Origin: Coriaria nepalensis
Lineage: Eukaryota > Streptophyta > Magnoliopsida > Cucurbitales > Coriariaceae
Length of the DNA: 64,000 nt
NCBI GenBank assembly: GCA_027186245.1
Contig: CP114481.1
Span: forward strand, 36,797,501-36,861,500
Reading direction: 5' to 3'
This document shows positions 37,401-51,500 of this stretch, one piece after another. The notes beneath the pieces were generated by a model. It searched no databases and was not told the DNA's origin. It was given only the letters and a program-made list of their open reading frames with translations. Within the stretch, counting starts at the first letter, position 1, and each line of letters starts with the position of its first letter. The position numbers and the translations under genes are program-made.

Positions 37401-40400
37401 CCAATGAGTCATTTCAAGTCAATAACTTATTTCAAAGCAATTCGAACGAATTCTAGCTTTGCACTACAGAGACAACTTTTGTGCATAACTTGCAAATGAT
37501 CATTGCAAGGAAAGTGTGCATTCGTGTAAAATTAAAATCATTTCAATGAGTTCTTTCAAGTCAATAACTTATTTCGAAGCAAGTGGAACGAATTCTAGTT
37601 TTGCACTACAGACATAACATTTGTGCATAACTTGCAAATGATCATTGCAAAGAAAGTGTGCATTCATTTAACCTTAAAATCATTTCAATGAGTCATTTGA
37701 AGTCAATAACTTATTTCAAAGCAATTCGAACGAATTCTAGTTTTGCACTACAGAGACAACTTTTGTGCATAACTTGCAAATGATCATTGCAAGGAAAGTG
37801 TGCATTCGTTTAAAATTAAAATCATTTCAATGAGTCCTTTCAAGTCAATGACTTATTTCGAAGCAATTCGAACGAATTCTAGTTTTGCACTACAGAGACA
37901 ACTTTTGTGCATAACTTGCAAATGATCATTGCAAGGAAAGTGTGCATTCGTTTAAAATTAAAATCAATTCAATGAGTCATTTCAAGTCAATAACTTACTT
38001 CAAAGCAAGTCGAACGTATTCTAGTTTTGCACTACAGACACAACTTTTGTGCATAACTTGCAAATGATCATTGCAGGGAAAGTGTGCGTTCGTTTAACCT
38101 TAAAATCATTCCAATGAGTCATTTCAAGTCAATAACTTATTTCAAAGCAATTCGAACGAATTCTAGCTTTGCACTACAGAGACAACTTTTGTGCATAACT
38201 TGCAAATGATCATTGCAAGGAAAGTGTGCATTCGTGTAAAATTAAAATCATTTCAATGAGTTCTTTCAAGTCAATAACTTATTTCGAAGCAAGTGGAACG
38301 AATTCTAGTTTTGCACTACAGACATAACATTTGTGCATAACTTGCAAATGATCATTGCAAAGAAAGTGTGCATTCGTTTAACCTTAAAATCATTTCAATG
38401 AGTCATTTGAAGTCAATAACTTATTTCAAAGCAATTCGAACGAATTCTAGTTTTGCACTATAGACACAACTTTTGTGCATAACTTGCAAATGATCATTGC
38501 AAGGAAAGTGTGCATTCGTTTAACCTTAAAATCATTTCAATGAGTCATTTCAAGTCAATAACTTATTTCAAAGCAATTCGAACGAATTCTAGTTTTGCAC
38601 TACAGACACAACTTTTGTGCATAACTTCCAAATGATCATTGCAGGGAAAGTGTGCATTCGTTTAACCTTAAAATCATTCCAATGAGTCATTTCAAGTCAA
38701 TAACTTATTTCAAAGCAATTCGAACGAATTCTAGCTTTGCACTACAGAGACAACTTTTGTGCATAACTTCCAAATGATCATTGCAAGGAAAGTGTGCATT
38801 CGTGTAAAATTAAAATCATTTTAATGAGTTCTTTCAAGTCAATAACTTATTTCGAAGCAAGTGGAACGAATTCTAGTTTTGCACTACAGACATAACATTT
38901 GTGCATAACTTGCAAATGATCATTGCAAAGAAAGTGTGCATTCGTTTAACCTTAAAATCATTTCAATGAGTCATTTGAAGTCAATAACTTATTTCGAAGC
39001 AAGTGGAACGAATTCTAGTTTTGCACTACAGAGACAACTTTTGTGCATAACTTCCAAATGATCATTGCAAGGAAAGTGTGCATTCGTTTAACCTTAAAAT
39101 CATTTCAATGAGTCATTTCAAGTCAATAACTTATTTCAAAGCAATTCGAACGAATTCTAGTTTTGCACTACAGAGACAACTTTTGTGCATAACTTGCAGA
39201 TGATCATTGCAAGGAAAGTGTCCATTCGTTTAAAATTAAAATCATTTCAATGAGTCCTTTCAAGTCAATAACTTATTTCGGAGCAAGTCGAACGAATTCT
39301 AGTTTTGCACTACAGAGACAACTTTTGTGCATAACTTGCAAATGATCATCGCAAGGAAAGTGTGCATTCGTTTAAAATTAAAATCATTTCAATGAGACCT
39401 TTCAAGTCAATAACTTACTTCAAAGCAATTCGAACGAATTCTAGTTTTGCACTACAGACACAACTTTTGTGCATAACTTGCAAATGATCATTGCAAGGAA
39501 AGTGTGCATTCGTTTAACCTTAAAATCATTTCAATGAGTCCTTTCAAGTCAATAACCTATTTCAAAGCAATTCGAACGAATTCTAGTTTTGCACTACAGA
39601 GACAACTTTTGTGCATAACTTCCAAATGATCATTGCAAGGAAAGTGTGCATTCGTTTAACCTTAAAATCATTTCAATGAGTCATTTCAAGTCAATAACTT
39701 ACTTCAAAGCAATTCGAACGAATTCTAGTTTTGCACTACAGACACAACTTTTGTGCATAACTTGCAAATGATCATTGCAAGGAAAGTGTGCATTCGTTTA
39801 ACCTTAAAATCATTTCAATGAGTCATTTAAAGTCAATTACTTATTTCATAGCAAGTCGAACGTATTCTAGTTTTGCACTACAGACACAACTTTTGTGCAT
39901 AACTTGCAAATGATCATTGCAAGGAAAGCGTGCATTCGTTTAACCGTAAAATCATTTCAATGAGTCATTTCAAGTCAATAACTTATTTCAAAGCAATTCG
40001 AACTAATTCTAGTTTTGCACTACAGAGACAACTTTTGTGCATAACTTGCAAATGATCATTGCAAGGAAAGTGTGCATTCCTTTAAAATTAAAATCATTTC
40101 AATGAGTCCTTTCAAGTCAATAACTTATTTCGAAGCAATTCGAACGAATTCTAGTTTTGCACTTCAGAGACAACTTTTGTGCATAACTTGCAAATGATCA
40201 TTGCAAGGAAAGCGTGCATTCGTTTAACCTTAAAATCATTTCAATGAGTCATTTCAAGTCAATAACTTATTTCAAAGCAATTCGAACGAATTCTAGTTTT
40301 GCACTACAGAGACAACTTTTGTGCATAACTTGCAAATGATCATTGCAAGGAAAGTGTGCATTCGTTTAAAATTAAAATCATTTCAATGAGTCCTTTCAAG

Positions 40401-42583
40401 TCAATAACTTATTTCGAAGCAATTCGAACGAATTCTAGTTTAGCACTACAGAGACAACTTTTGTGCATAACTTGCAAATGATCATTGCAAGGAAAGTGTG
40501 CATTCGTTTAAAATTAAAATCAATTCAATGAGTCATTTCAAGTCCATAACTTACTTCAAAGCAAGTCGAACGTATTCTAGTTTTGCACTACAGACACAAC
40601 TTTTGTGCATAACTTGCAAATGATCATTGCAAGGAAAGTGTGCATTCGTTTAACCTTAAAATCATTTCAATGAGTCATTTCAAGTCAATAACTTATTTCA
40701 AAGCAATTCGAACGAATTCTAGTTTTGCACTACAGAGACAACTTTTGTGCATAACTTGCAAATGATCATTGCAAGGAAAGTGTGCATTCGTTTAAAATTA
40801 AAATCATTTCAATGAGTCCTTTCAAGTCAATAACTTATTTCGGAGCAAGTCGAACGAATTCTAGTTTTGCACTACAGAGACAACTTTTGTGCGTAACTTG
40901 CAAATGATCATCGCAAGGAAAGTGTGCATTCGTTTAAAATTAAAATCATTTCAATGAGTCCTCTCAAGTCAATAACTTATTTCGAAGCAAGTGGAACGAA
41001 TTCTAGTTTTGCACTACAGAGACAACTTTTGTGCATAACTTCCAAATGATCATTGCAAGGAAAGTGTGCATTCGTTTAACCTTAAAATCATTTCAATGAG
41101 TCATTTCAAGTCAATAACTTACTTCAAAGCAATTCGAACGAATTCTAGTTTTGCACTACAGACACAACTTTTGTGCATAACTTGCAAATGATCATTGCAA
41201 GGAAAGTGTGCATTCGTTTAACCTTAAAATCATTTCAATGAGTCATTTCAAGTCAATAACCTATTTCAAAGCAATTCGAACGAATTCTAGTTTTGCACTA
41301 CAGAGACAACTTTTGTGCATAACTTGCAGATGATCATTGCAAGGAAAGTGTCCATTCGTTTAAAATTAAAATCATTTCAATGAGTCCTTTCAAGTCAATA
41401 ACTTATTTCGGAGCAAGTCGAACGAATTCTAGTTTTGCACTACAGAGACAACTTTTGTGCATAACTTGCAAATGATCATCGCAAGGAAAGTGTGCATTCG
41501 TTTAAAATTAAAATCATTTCAATGAGACCTTTCAAGTCAATAACTTATTTCGAAGAAAGTCGAACGAATTCTAGTTTTGCACTACAGACATAACTTTTGT
41601 GCATAACTTGCAAATGATCATTGCAAGGAAAGTGTGCATTCGTTTAAACTTAAAATCATTTCAATGAGTCATTTCAAGTCAATAACTTATTTCAAAGCAA
41701 TTCGAACGAATTCTAGTTTTGCACTACAGACACAACTTTTGTGCATAACTTCCAAATGATCATTGCAAGGAAAGCGTGCATTCGTTTAACCTTAAAATCA
41801 TTTCAATGAGTCATTTCAAGTCAATAACTTATTTCAAAGCAATTGGAACGAATTCTAGTTTTGCACTACAGAGACAACTTTTGTGCATAACTTGCAAATG
41901 ATCATTGCAAGGAAAGTGTGCATTCGTTTAACCTTAAAATAATTTCAATGAGTCAGTTCAAGTCAATAACTTATTTCATAGCAAGTCGAACGTATTCTAG
42001 TTTTGCACTACAGACACAACTTTTGTGCATAACTTGCAAATGATCATTGCAAGGAAAGTGTGCATTCGTTTAACCTTAAAATCATTTCAATGAGTCATTT
42101 CAAGTCAATAACTTATTTCAAAGCAATTCGAACGAATTCTAGTTTTGCACTACAGAGACAACTTTTGTGCATAACTTGCAAATGATCATTGCAAGGAAAG
42201 TGTGCATTCGTTTAAAATTAAAATCATTTCAATGAGTCCTTTCAAGTCAATAACTTATTTCGGAGCAAGTCGAACGAATTCTAGTTTTGCACTACAGAGA
42301 CAACTTTTGTGCGTAACTTGTAAATGATCATCGCAAGGAAAGTGTGCATTCGTTTAAAATTAAAATCATTTCAATGAGTCCTCTCAAGTCAATAACTTAT
42401 TTCGAAGCAAGTGGAACGAATTCTAGTTTTGCACTACAGAGACAACTTTTGTGCATAACTTCCAAATGATCATTGCAAGGAAAGTGTGCATTCGTTTAAC
42501 CTTAAAATCATTTCAGTGAGTCATTTCAAGTCAATAACTTACTTCAAAGCAATTCGAACGAATTCTAGTTTTGCACTACAGAG
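34439..42583 (+). repeat. HOR-2 copy e, about 57 monomers
   Basis: The start and first part match copy b at 15478-bp offset from about 20.7 kb (GTCCATAAC 20725/36203). From 21756 onward they match at 15620 bp (110 monomers): GCGTTCG 21756/37376 and 22466/38086, ACCGTAAAA 24326/39946, AGTCCATAAC 24923/40543. The match ends near 42583, where CAGAGAC replaces CAGACAC and the expected AATTACT marker fails to appear. GTGCATAACTTCC near 41741 replaces the GTTCATAAC of copies a, b and d, and AATAACCTATT near 39551 replaces AATAAGCTATT of copies a and b. Confidence 0.83.
36642..37209 (+). repeat. Run of four near-identical single monomers
   Basis: Four consecutive monomers share AAAATT, GTCCTTTCAAG, AATGACTTATTTCG and CAATTCG. 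By eye they differ only in the first, which keeps AGCGTGC (C22) from a neighbour. Copy b has just two of these at the equivalent place, after a TTCTCATTTTG monomer that is absent here. The C22 remnant joined to the AAAATT type marks where that monomer was lost. This is expansion at the single-monomer level. Confidence 0.78.
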
Positions 42584-43050
42584 ACAACTTTTGTGCATAA
42601 CTTGCAAATGATCATTGCAAGGAAAGTGTGCATTCGTTTAACCTTAAAATCATTTCAATGAGTCATTTCAAGTCAATAACCTATTTCAAAGCAATTCGAA
42701 CGAATTCTAGTTTTGCACTACAGAGACAACTTTTGTGCATAACTTGCAGATGATCATTGCAAGGAAAGTGTCCATTCGTTTAAAATTAAAATCATTTCAA
42801 TGAGTCCTTTCAAGTCAATAACTTATTTCGGAGCAAGTCGAACGAATTCTAGTTTTGCACTACAGAGACAACTTTTGTGCATAACTTGCAAATGATCATC
42901 GCAAGGAAAGTGTGCATTCGTTTAAAATTAAAATCATTTCAATGAGACCTTTCAAGTCAATAACTTATTTCGAAGAAAGTCGAACGAATTCTAGTTTTGC
43001 ACTACAGACATAACTTTTGTGCATAACTTGTAAATGATCATTGCAAGGAA
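42584..43050 (+). repeat. Exit segment from HOR-2
   Basis: These monomers repeat 41164-41630 at an offset of 1420 bp (10 monomers). The signature is AATAACCTATTTC (41260/42680), CAGATGATC with GTGTCCATTCG, CGGAGCAAGTCG, ATCGCAAGG and GAGACCTTTC. The 10-monomer match itself reaches back to about 41.99 kb. A single change, CTTGTAAATG near 43030, sits close to its right end; beyond it AACCTT (near 43065) replaces AAACTT. Confidence 0.72.
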
Positions 43051-45980
43051 AGTGTGCATTCGTTTAACCTTAAAATCATTTCAATGAGTCATTTCAAGTC
43101 AATAACTTATTTCAAAGCAATTCGAACGAATTCTAGTTTTGCACTACAGACACAACTTTTGTGCATAACTTCCAAATGATCATTGCAAGGAAGGTGTGCA
43201 TTCGTTTAACCTTAAAATCATTTCAATGAGTCATTTCAAGTCAATAACTTATTTCAAAGCAATTCGAACGAATTCTAGTTTTGCACTACAGAGACAACTT
43301 TTGTGCATAACTTGCAAATGATCATTGCAAGGAAAGTGTGCATTCGTTTAAAATTAAGATCATTTCAATGAGTCCTTTCAAGTCAATAAGTTATTTCGAA
43401 GCAAGTCCATCGAATTCTAGTTTCGCACCACAAACATAACTTTTGTGCATAACTTGCAAATGATCATTGCAAGGAAAGTGTGCATTCGTTTAACCTTAAA
43501 ATAATTTCAATGAGTCAGTTCAAGTCAATAACTTATTTCATAGCAAGTCGAACGTATTCTAGTTTTGCACTACAGACACAACTTTTGTGCATAACTTGCA
43601 AATGATCATTGCAAGGAAAGTGTGCATTCGTTTAACCTTAAAATCATTTCAATGAGTCATTTCAAGTCAATAACTTATTTCAAAGCAATTCGAACGAATT
43701 CTAGTTTTGCACTACAGAGACAACTTTTGTGCATAACTTGCAAATGATCATTGCAAGGAAAGTGTGCATTCGTTTAAAATTAAAATCATTTCAATGAATC
43801 CTTTCAAGTCAATAACTTATTTCGAAGCAATTCGAACGAATTCTAGTTTTGCACTACAGAGACAACTTTTGTGCATAACTTGCAAATGATCATTGCAAGG
43901 AAAGTGTGCATTCGTTTAAAATTAAAATCATTTCAATGAGTCCTTTCAAGTCAATAACTTATTTCGAAGCAATTCGAACGAATTCTAGTTTTGCACTACA
44001 GAGACAACTTTTGTGCATAACTTGCAAATGATCATTGCAAGGAAAGTGTGCATTCGTTTAAAATTAAAATCAATTCAATGAGTCATTTCAAGTCAATAAC
44101 TTACTTCGAAGCAAGTCGAACGTATTCTAGTTTTGCACTACAGACACAACTTTTGTGCATAACTTGCAAATAATCATTGTAGGGAAAGTGTGCATTCGTT
44201 TAACCTTAAAATCATTTCAATGGGTCATTTCAAGTCAATAACTTATTTCAAAGCAATTCGAACGAATTCTAGTTTTGCACTACAGACACAACTTTTGTGC
44301 ATAACTTCCAAATGATCATTGCAAGGAAAGCGTGCATTCGTTTAACCTTAAAATCATTTCAATGAGTCATTTCAAGTCAATAACTTATTTCAAAGCAATT
44401 CGAACGAATTCTAGTTTTGCACTACAGACACAACTTTTGTGCATAACTTCCAAATGATCATTGCAAGGAAAGCGTGCATTCGTTTAACCTTAAAATCATT
44501 TCAATGAGTCATTTCAAGTCAATAACTTATTTCAAAGCAATTGGAACGAATTCTAGTTTTGCACTACAGAGAAAACTTTTGTGCATAACTTGCAAATGAT
44601 CATTGCAAGGAAAGTGTGCATTCGTTTAACCTTAAAATAATTTCAATGAGTCAGTTCAAGTCAATAACTTATTTCATAGCAAGTCGAACGTATTCTAGTT
44701 TTGCACTACAGACACAACTTTTGTGCATAACTTGCAAATGATCATTGCAAGGAAAGTGTGCATTCGTTTAACCTTAAAATCATTTCAATGAGTCATTTCA
44801 AGTCAATAACTTATTTCAAAGCAATTCGAACGAATTCTAGTTTTGCACTACAGAGACAACTTTTGTGCATAACTTGCAAATGATCATTGCAAGGAAAGTG
44901 TGCATTCGTTTAAAATTAAAATCATTTCAATGAGTCCTTTCAAGTCAATAACTTATTTCGGAGCAAGTCGAACGAATTCTAGTTTTGCACTACAGAGACA
45001 ACTTTTGTGCGTAACTTGCAAATGATCATCGCAAGGAAAGTGTGCATTCGTTTAAAAATAAAATCATTTCAATGAGTCCTCTCAAGTCAATAACTTATTT
45101 CGGAGCAAGTGGAACGAATTCTAGTTTTGCACTACAGAGACAACTTTTGTGCATAACTTCCAAATGATCATTGCAAGGAAAGTGTGCATTCGTTTAACCT
45201 TAAAATCATTTCAATGAGTCATTTCAAGTCAATAACTTATTTCAAAGCAATTCGAACGAATTCTAGTTTTGCACTACAGACACAACTTTTGTCCATAACT
45301 TCCAAATGATCATTGCAAGGAAGGTGTGCATTCGTTTAACCTTAAAATCATTTCAATGAGTCATTTCAAGTCAATAACTTATTTCAAAGCAATTCGAACG
45401 AATTCTAGTTTTGCACTACAGAGACAACTTTTGTGCATAACTTGCAAATGATCATTGCAAGGAAAGTGTGCATTCGTTTAAAATTAAGATCATTTCAATG
45501 AGTCCTTTCAAGTCAATAAGTTATTTCGAAGCAAGTCCATCGAATTCTAGTTTCGCACCACAAACATAACTTTTGTGCATAACTTGCAAATGATCATTGC
45601 AAGGAAAGTGTGCATTCGTTTAACCTTAAAATAATTTCAATGAGTCAGTTCAAGTCAATAACTTATTTCATAGCAAGTCGAACGTATTCTAGTTTTGCAC
45701 TACAGACACAACTTTTGTGCATAACTTGCAAATGATCATTGCAAGGAAAGTGTGCATTCGTTTAACCTTAAAATCATTTCAATGAGTCATTTCAAGTCAA
45801 TAACTTATTTCAAAGCAATTCGAACGAATTCTAGTTTTGCACTACAGAGACAACTTTTGTGCATAACTTGCAAATGATCATTGCAAGGAAAGTGTGCATT
45901 CGTTTAAAATTAAAATCATTTCAATGAGTCCTTTCAAGTCAATAACTTATTTCGAAGCAATTCGAACGAATTCTAGTTTT
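43051..45980 (+). repeat. 15-monomer (2130-bp) duplication block
   Basis: Rare variants pair at 2130 bp: AAGGTGTGC 43191/45321, AATTAAGATC near 43355/45485, AATAAGTTATT near 43386/45516, GTCCATCG near 43406/45536, and TTTCGCACCACAAAC 43421/45551. The second unit runs about 45181-45980 and then departs with GCATAACATGC and ATTGTAGGG. The intervening monomers (about 43.9-45.2 kb) include CAAATAATCATTGTAGGG near 44168 and a run of AATTGG and CGGAG types as seen in HOR-2. Confidence 0.78.
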
Positions 45981-46850
45981 GCAATACAGAGACAACTTTT
46001 GTGCATAACATGCAAATGATCATTGTAGGGAAAGTGTGCATTCGTTTAACCTTAAAATCATTTCAATGAGTCATTTCAAGTCAATAACTTATTTCAAAGC
46101 AATTCGAACGAATTCTAGCTTTGCACTACAGAGACAACTTTTGTGCATAACTTGCAAATGATCATTGCAAGGAAAGTGTCCATTCGTTTAAAATTAAAAT
46201 CATTTCAATCAGTCCTTTCAAGTCAATAACTTATTTCGGAGCAAGTCGAACGAATTCTAGTTTTGCACTACAGAGACAACTTTTGTGCATAACTTGCAAA
46301 TGATCATCGCAAGGAAAGTGTGCATTCGTTTAAAATTAAAATCATTTCAATGAGTCCTCTCAAGTCAATAACTTATTTCGAAGCAAGTGGAACGAATTCT
46401 AGTTTTGCACTACAGAGACAACTTTTGTGCATAACTTCCAAATGATCATTGCAAGGAAAGTGTGCATTCGTTTAACCTTAAAATCATTTCAATGAGTTAT
46501 TTCAAGTCAATAACTTACTTCAAAGCAATTCGAACGAATTCTAGTTTTGCACTACAGACACAACTTTTGTGCATAACTTGCAAATGATCATTGCAAGGAA
46601 AGTGTGCATTCGTTTAACCTTAAAATCATTTCAATGAGTCATTTCAAGTCAATAACCTATTTCAAAGCAATTCGAACGAATTCTAGTTTTGCACTACAGA
46701 GACAACTTTTGTGCATAACTTGCAGATGATCATTGCAAGGAAAGTGTCCATTCGTTTAAAATTAAAATCATTTCAATGAGTCCTTTCAAGTCAATAACTT
46801 ATTTCGAAGAAAGTCGAACGAATTCTAGTTTTGCACTACAGACATAACTG
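45981..46850 (+). repeat. Shuffled monomers, no simple higher order
   Basis: Monomers here carry variants seen elsewhere (ATTGTAGGG with CTAGCTTTG, GTGTCCATTCG with CGGAG, CTCTCAAG with AAGTGG, AACCTATT with CAGATG). AATCAGTCC near 46208 is private. The last monomer ends in CATAACTGTTGTG (G46850), a variant shared only with the region near 59630. Confidence 0.7.
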
Positions 46851-48579
46851 TTGTGCATAACTTGCAAATGATCATTGCAAGGAAAGTGTGCATTCGTTTA
46901 ACCTTAAAATCATTTCAATGAGTCATTTCAAGTCAATAACCTATTTCAAAGCAATTCGAACGAATTCTAGTTTTGCACTACAGAGACAACTTTTGTGCAT
47001 AACTTGCAGATGATCATTGCAAGGAAAGTGTCCATTCGTTTAAAATTAAAATCATTTCAATGAGTCCTTTCAAGTCAATAACTTATTTCGGAGCAAGTCG
47101 AACGAATTCTAGTTTTGCACTACAGAGACAACTTTTGTGCATAACTTGCAAATGATCATTGCAAGGAAAGCGTGCATTCGTTTAACCTTAAAATCATTTC
47201 AATCAGTCATTTCAAGTCAATAACCTATTTCAAAGCAATTCGAACGAATTCTAGTTTTGCACTACAGAGACAACTTTTGTGCATAACTTGCAGATGATCA
47301 TTGCAAGGAAAGTGTGCATTCGTTTAAAATTAAAATCATTTCAATAAGTCCTCTCAAGTCAATAACTTATTTCGAAGCAAGTGGAACGAATTCTAGTTTT
47401 GCACTACAGAGACAACTTTTGTGCATAACTTCCAAATGATCATTGCAAGGAAAGTGTGCATTCGTTTAACCTTAAAATCATTTCAATGAGTCATTTCAAG
47501 TCAATAACTTACTTCAAAGCAATTCGAACGAATTCTAGTTTTGCACTACAGACACAACTTTTGTGCATAACTTGCAAATGATCATTGCAAGGAAAGTGTG
47601 CATTCGTTTAACCTTAAAATCATTTCAATGAGTCATTTCAAGTCAATAACCTATTTCAAAGCAATTCGAACGAATTCTAGTTTTGCACTACAGAGACAAC
47701 TTTTGTGCATAACTTGCAGATGATCATTGCAAGGAAAGTGTCCATTCGTTTAAAATTAAAATCATTTCAATGAGTCCTTTCAAGTCAATAACTTATTTCG
47801 GAGCAAGTCGAACGAATTCTAGTTTTGCACTACAGAGACAACTTTTGTGCATAACTTGCAAATGATCATTGCAAGGAAAGCGTGCATTCGTTTAACCTTA
47901 AAATCATTTCAATGAGTCATTTCAAGTCAATAACCTATTTCAAAGCAATTCGAACGAATTCTAGTTTTGCACTACAGAGACAACTTTTGTGCATAACTTG
48001 CAGATGATCATTGCAAGGAAAGTGTGCATTCGTTTAAAATTAAAATCATTTCAATGAGTCCTCTCAAGTCAATAACTTATTTCGAAGCAAGTGGAACGAA
48101 TTCTAGTTTTGCACTACAGAGACAACTTTTGTGCATAACTTCCAAATGATCGTTGCAAGGAAAGTGTGCATTCGTTTAACCTTAAAATCATTTCAATGAG
48201 TCATTTCAAGTCAATAACTTACTTCAAAGCAATTCGAACGAATTCTAGTTTTGCACTACAGACACAACTTTTGTGCATAACTTGCAAATGATCATTGCAA
48301 GGAAAGTGTGCATTCGTTTAACCTTAAAATCATTTCAATGAGTCATTTCAAGTCAATAACCTATTTCAAAGCAATTCGAACGAATTCTAGTTTTGCACTA
48401 CAGAGACAACTTTTGTGCATAACTTGCAGATGATCATTGCAAGGAAAGTGTCCATTCGTTTAAAATTAAAATCATTTCAATGAGTCCTTTCAAGTCAATA
48501 ACTTATTTCGGAGCAAGTCGAACAAATTCTAGTTTTGCACTACAGAGACAACTTTTGTGCATAACTTGCAAATGATCAT
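46851..48579 (+). repeat. 5-monomer (710-bp) HOR, 2.4 copies
   Basis: Units are 46851-47560, 47561-48270 and a partial to 48579. Each has the order AACCTATT monomer, CAGATG with GTCCATTCG and CGGAG, AGCGTGC with AACCTATT, CAGATG with CTCTCAAG and AAGTGG, then CTTCC with ACTTACTTC. Differences by eye are few: AATCAGTC near 47204, AATAAGTCC near 47344, ATCGTTGC near 48151, and GAACAAATTC near 48523. It is the shortest regular HOR in the window with more than two units. Confidence 0.8.
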
Positions 48580-51500
48580 CGCAAGGAAAGTGTCCATTCG
48601 TTTAAAATTAAAATCATTTCAATGAGTCCTTTCAAGTCAATAACTTATTTCGGAGCAAGTCGAACGAATTCTAGTTTTGCACTACAGAGACAACTTTTGT
48701 GCATAACTTGCAAATGATCATTGCAAGGAAAGCGTGCATTCGTTTAACCTTAAAATCATTTCAATGAGTCATTTCAAGTCAATAACTTATTTCAAAGCAA
48801 TTGGAACGAATTCTAGTTTTGCACTACAGAGACAACTTTTGTGCATAACTTGCAAATGATCATTGCAAGGAAAGTGTGCATTCGTTTAAAATTAAAATCA
48901 ATTCAATGAGTCATTTCAAGTCAATAACTTACTTCAAAGCAAGTCGAACGTATTCTAGTTTTGCACTACAGACACAACTTTTGTGCATAACTTGCAAATG
49001 ATCATTGCAAGGAAAGCGTGCATTCGTTTAACCTTAAAATCATTTCAATAAGTCATTTCAAGTCAATAACTTATTTCAAAGCAATTGGAACGAATTCTAG
49101 TTTTGCACTACAGAGACAACTTTTGTGCATAACTTGCAAATGATCATTGCAAGGAAAGTGTGCATTCGTTTAAAATTAAAATCATTTCAATGAGTCCTTT
49201 CAAGTCAATAACTTATTTCGAAGCAATTCGAACGAATTCTAGTTTTGCACTACAGAGACAACTTTTGTGCATAACTTCCAAATGATCATTGCAAGGAAAG
49301 TGTGCATTCGTTTAACCTTAAAATCATTTCAATGAGTCATTTCAAGTCAATAACTTACTTCAAAGCGATTCGAACGAATTCTAGTTTTGCACTACAGAGA
49401 CAACTTTTGTGCATAACTTCCAAATGATCATTGCAAGGAAAGTGTGCATTCGTTTAACCTTAAAATCATTTCAATGAGTCATTTCAAGTCAATAACTTAC
49501 TTCAAAGCAATTCGAACGAATTCTAGTTTTGCACTACAGACACAACTTTTGTGCATAACTTGCAAATGATCATTGCAAGGAAAGCGTGCATTCGTTTAAC
49601 CTTAAAATCATTTCAATAAGTCATTTCAAGTCAATAACTTATTTCAAAGCAATTGGAACGAATTCTAGTTTTGCACTACAGAGACAACTTTTGTGCATAA
49701 CTTGCAAATGATCATTGCAAGGAAAGTGTCCATTCGTTTAAAATTAAAATCATTTCAATGAGTCCTTTCAAGTCAATAACTTATTTCGGAGCAAGTCGAA
49801 CGAATTCTAGTTTTGCACTACAGAGACAACTTTTGTGCATAACTTGCAAATGATCATTGCAAGGAAAGCGTGCATTCGTTTAACCTTAAAATCATTTCAA
49901 TGAGTCATTTCAAGTCAATAACCTATTTCAAAGCAATTCGAACGAATTCTAGTTTTGCACTACAGAGACAACTTTTGTGCATAACTTGCAGATGATCATT
50001 GCAAGGAAAGTGTGCATTCGTTTAAAATTAAAATCATTTCAATGAGTCCTCTCAAGTCAATAACTTACTTCAAAGCGATTCGAACGAATTCTAGTTTTGC
50101 ACTACAGAGACAACTTTTGTGCATAACTTGCAAATGATCATTGCAAGAAAAGCGTGCATTCGTTTAACCTTAAAATCATTTCAATGAGTCATTCTAAGTC
50201 AATAACTTATTTCAAAGCAATTGGAACGAATTCTGGTTTTGCACTACAGAGACAACTTTTGTGCATAACTTGCAAATGATCATTGCAAGGAAAGTGTCCA
50301 TTCGTTTAAAATTAAAATCATTTCAATGAGTCCTTTCAAGTCAATAACTTATTTCGAAGCAATTCGAACGAATTCTAGTTTTGCACTACAGAGACAACTT
50401 TTGTGCATAACTTCCAAATGATCATTGCAAGGAAAGTGTGCATTCGTTTAACCTTAAAATCATTTCAATGAGTCATTTCAAGTCAATAACTTACTTCAAA
50501 GCAATTCGAACGAATTCTAGTTTTGCACTACAGACACAACTTTTGTGCATAACTTGCAAATGATCATTGCAAGGAAAGTGTGCATTCGTTTAACCTTAAA
50601 ATCATTTCAATGAGTCATTTCAAGTCAATAACCTATTTCAAAGCAATTCGAACGAATTCTAGTTTTGCACTACAGAGACAACTTTTGTGCATAACTTGCA
50701 GATGATCATTGCAAGGAAAGTGTCCATTCGTTTAAAATTAAAATCATTTCAATGAGTCCTTTCAAGTCAATAACTTATTTCGGAGCAAGTCGAACGAATT
50801 CTAGTTTTGCACTACAGAGACAACTTTTGTGCATAACTTGCAAATGATCATTGCAAGGAAAGCGTGCATTCGTTTAAAATTAAAATCAATTCAATGAGTC
50901 ATTTCAAGTCAATAACTTACTTCAAAGCAAGTCGAACGTATTCTAGTTTTGCACTACAGACACAACTTTTGTGCATAACTAGCAAATGATCATTGCAAGG
51001 AAAGCGTGCATTCGTTTAACCTTAAAATCATTTCAATGAGTCATTTCAAGTCAATAACTTATTTCAAAGCAATTGGAACGAATTCTAGTTTTGCACTACA
51101 GAGACAACTTTTGTGCATAACTTGCAAATGATCATTGCAAGGAAAGTGTGCATTCGTTTAACCTTAAAATCATTTCAATGAGTCATTTCAAGTCAATAAC
51201 TTACTTCAAAGCGATTCGAACGAATTCTAGTTTTGCACTACAGACACAACTTTTGTGCATAACTTGCAAATGATCATTGCAAGGAAAGTGTGCATTCGTT
51301 TAACCTTAAAATCATTTCAATGAGTCATTTCAAGTCAATAACCTATTTCAAAGCAATTCGAACGAATTCTAGTTTTGCACTACAGAGACAACTTTTGTGC
51401 ATAACTTGCAGATGATCATTGCAAGGAAAGTGTCCATTCGTTTAAAATTAAAATCATTTCAATGAGTCCTTTCAAGTCAATAACTTATTTCGGAGCAATT

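Noticed and set aside
49697..51496. 2982-bp offset taken as another copy of HOR-1
   Set aside because: The monomer number is the same (21), but the variants (GCGATTCG, TTCTGGTTTTG, CGGAG) are absent from HOR-1 and the two insertions are missing.
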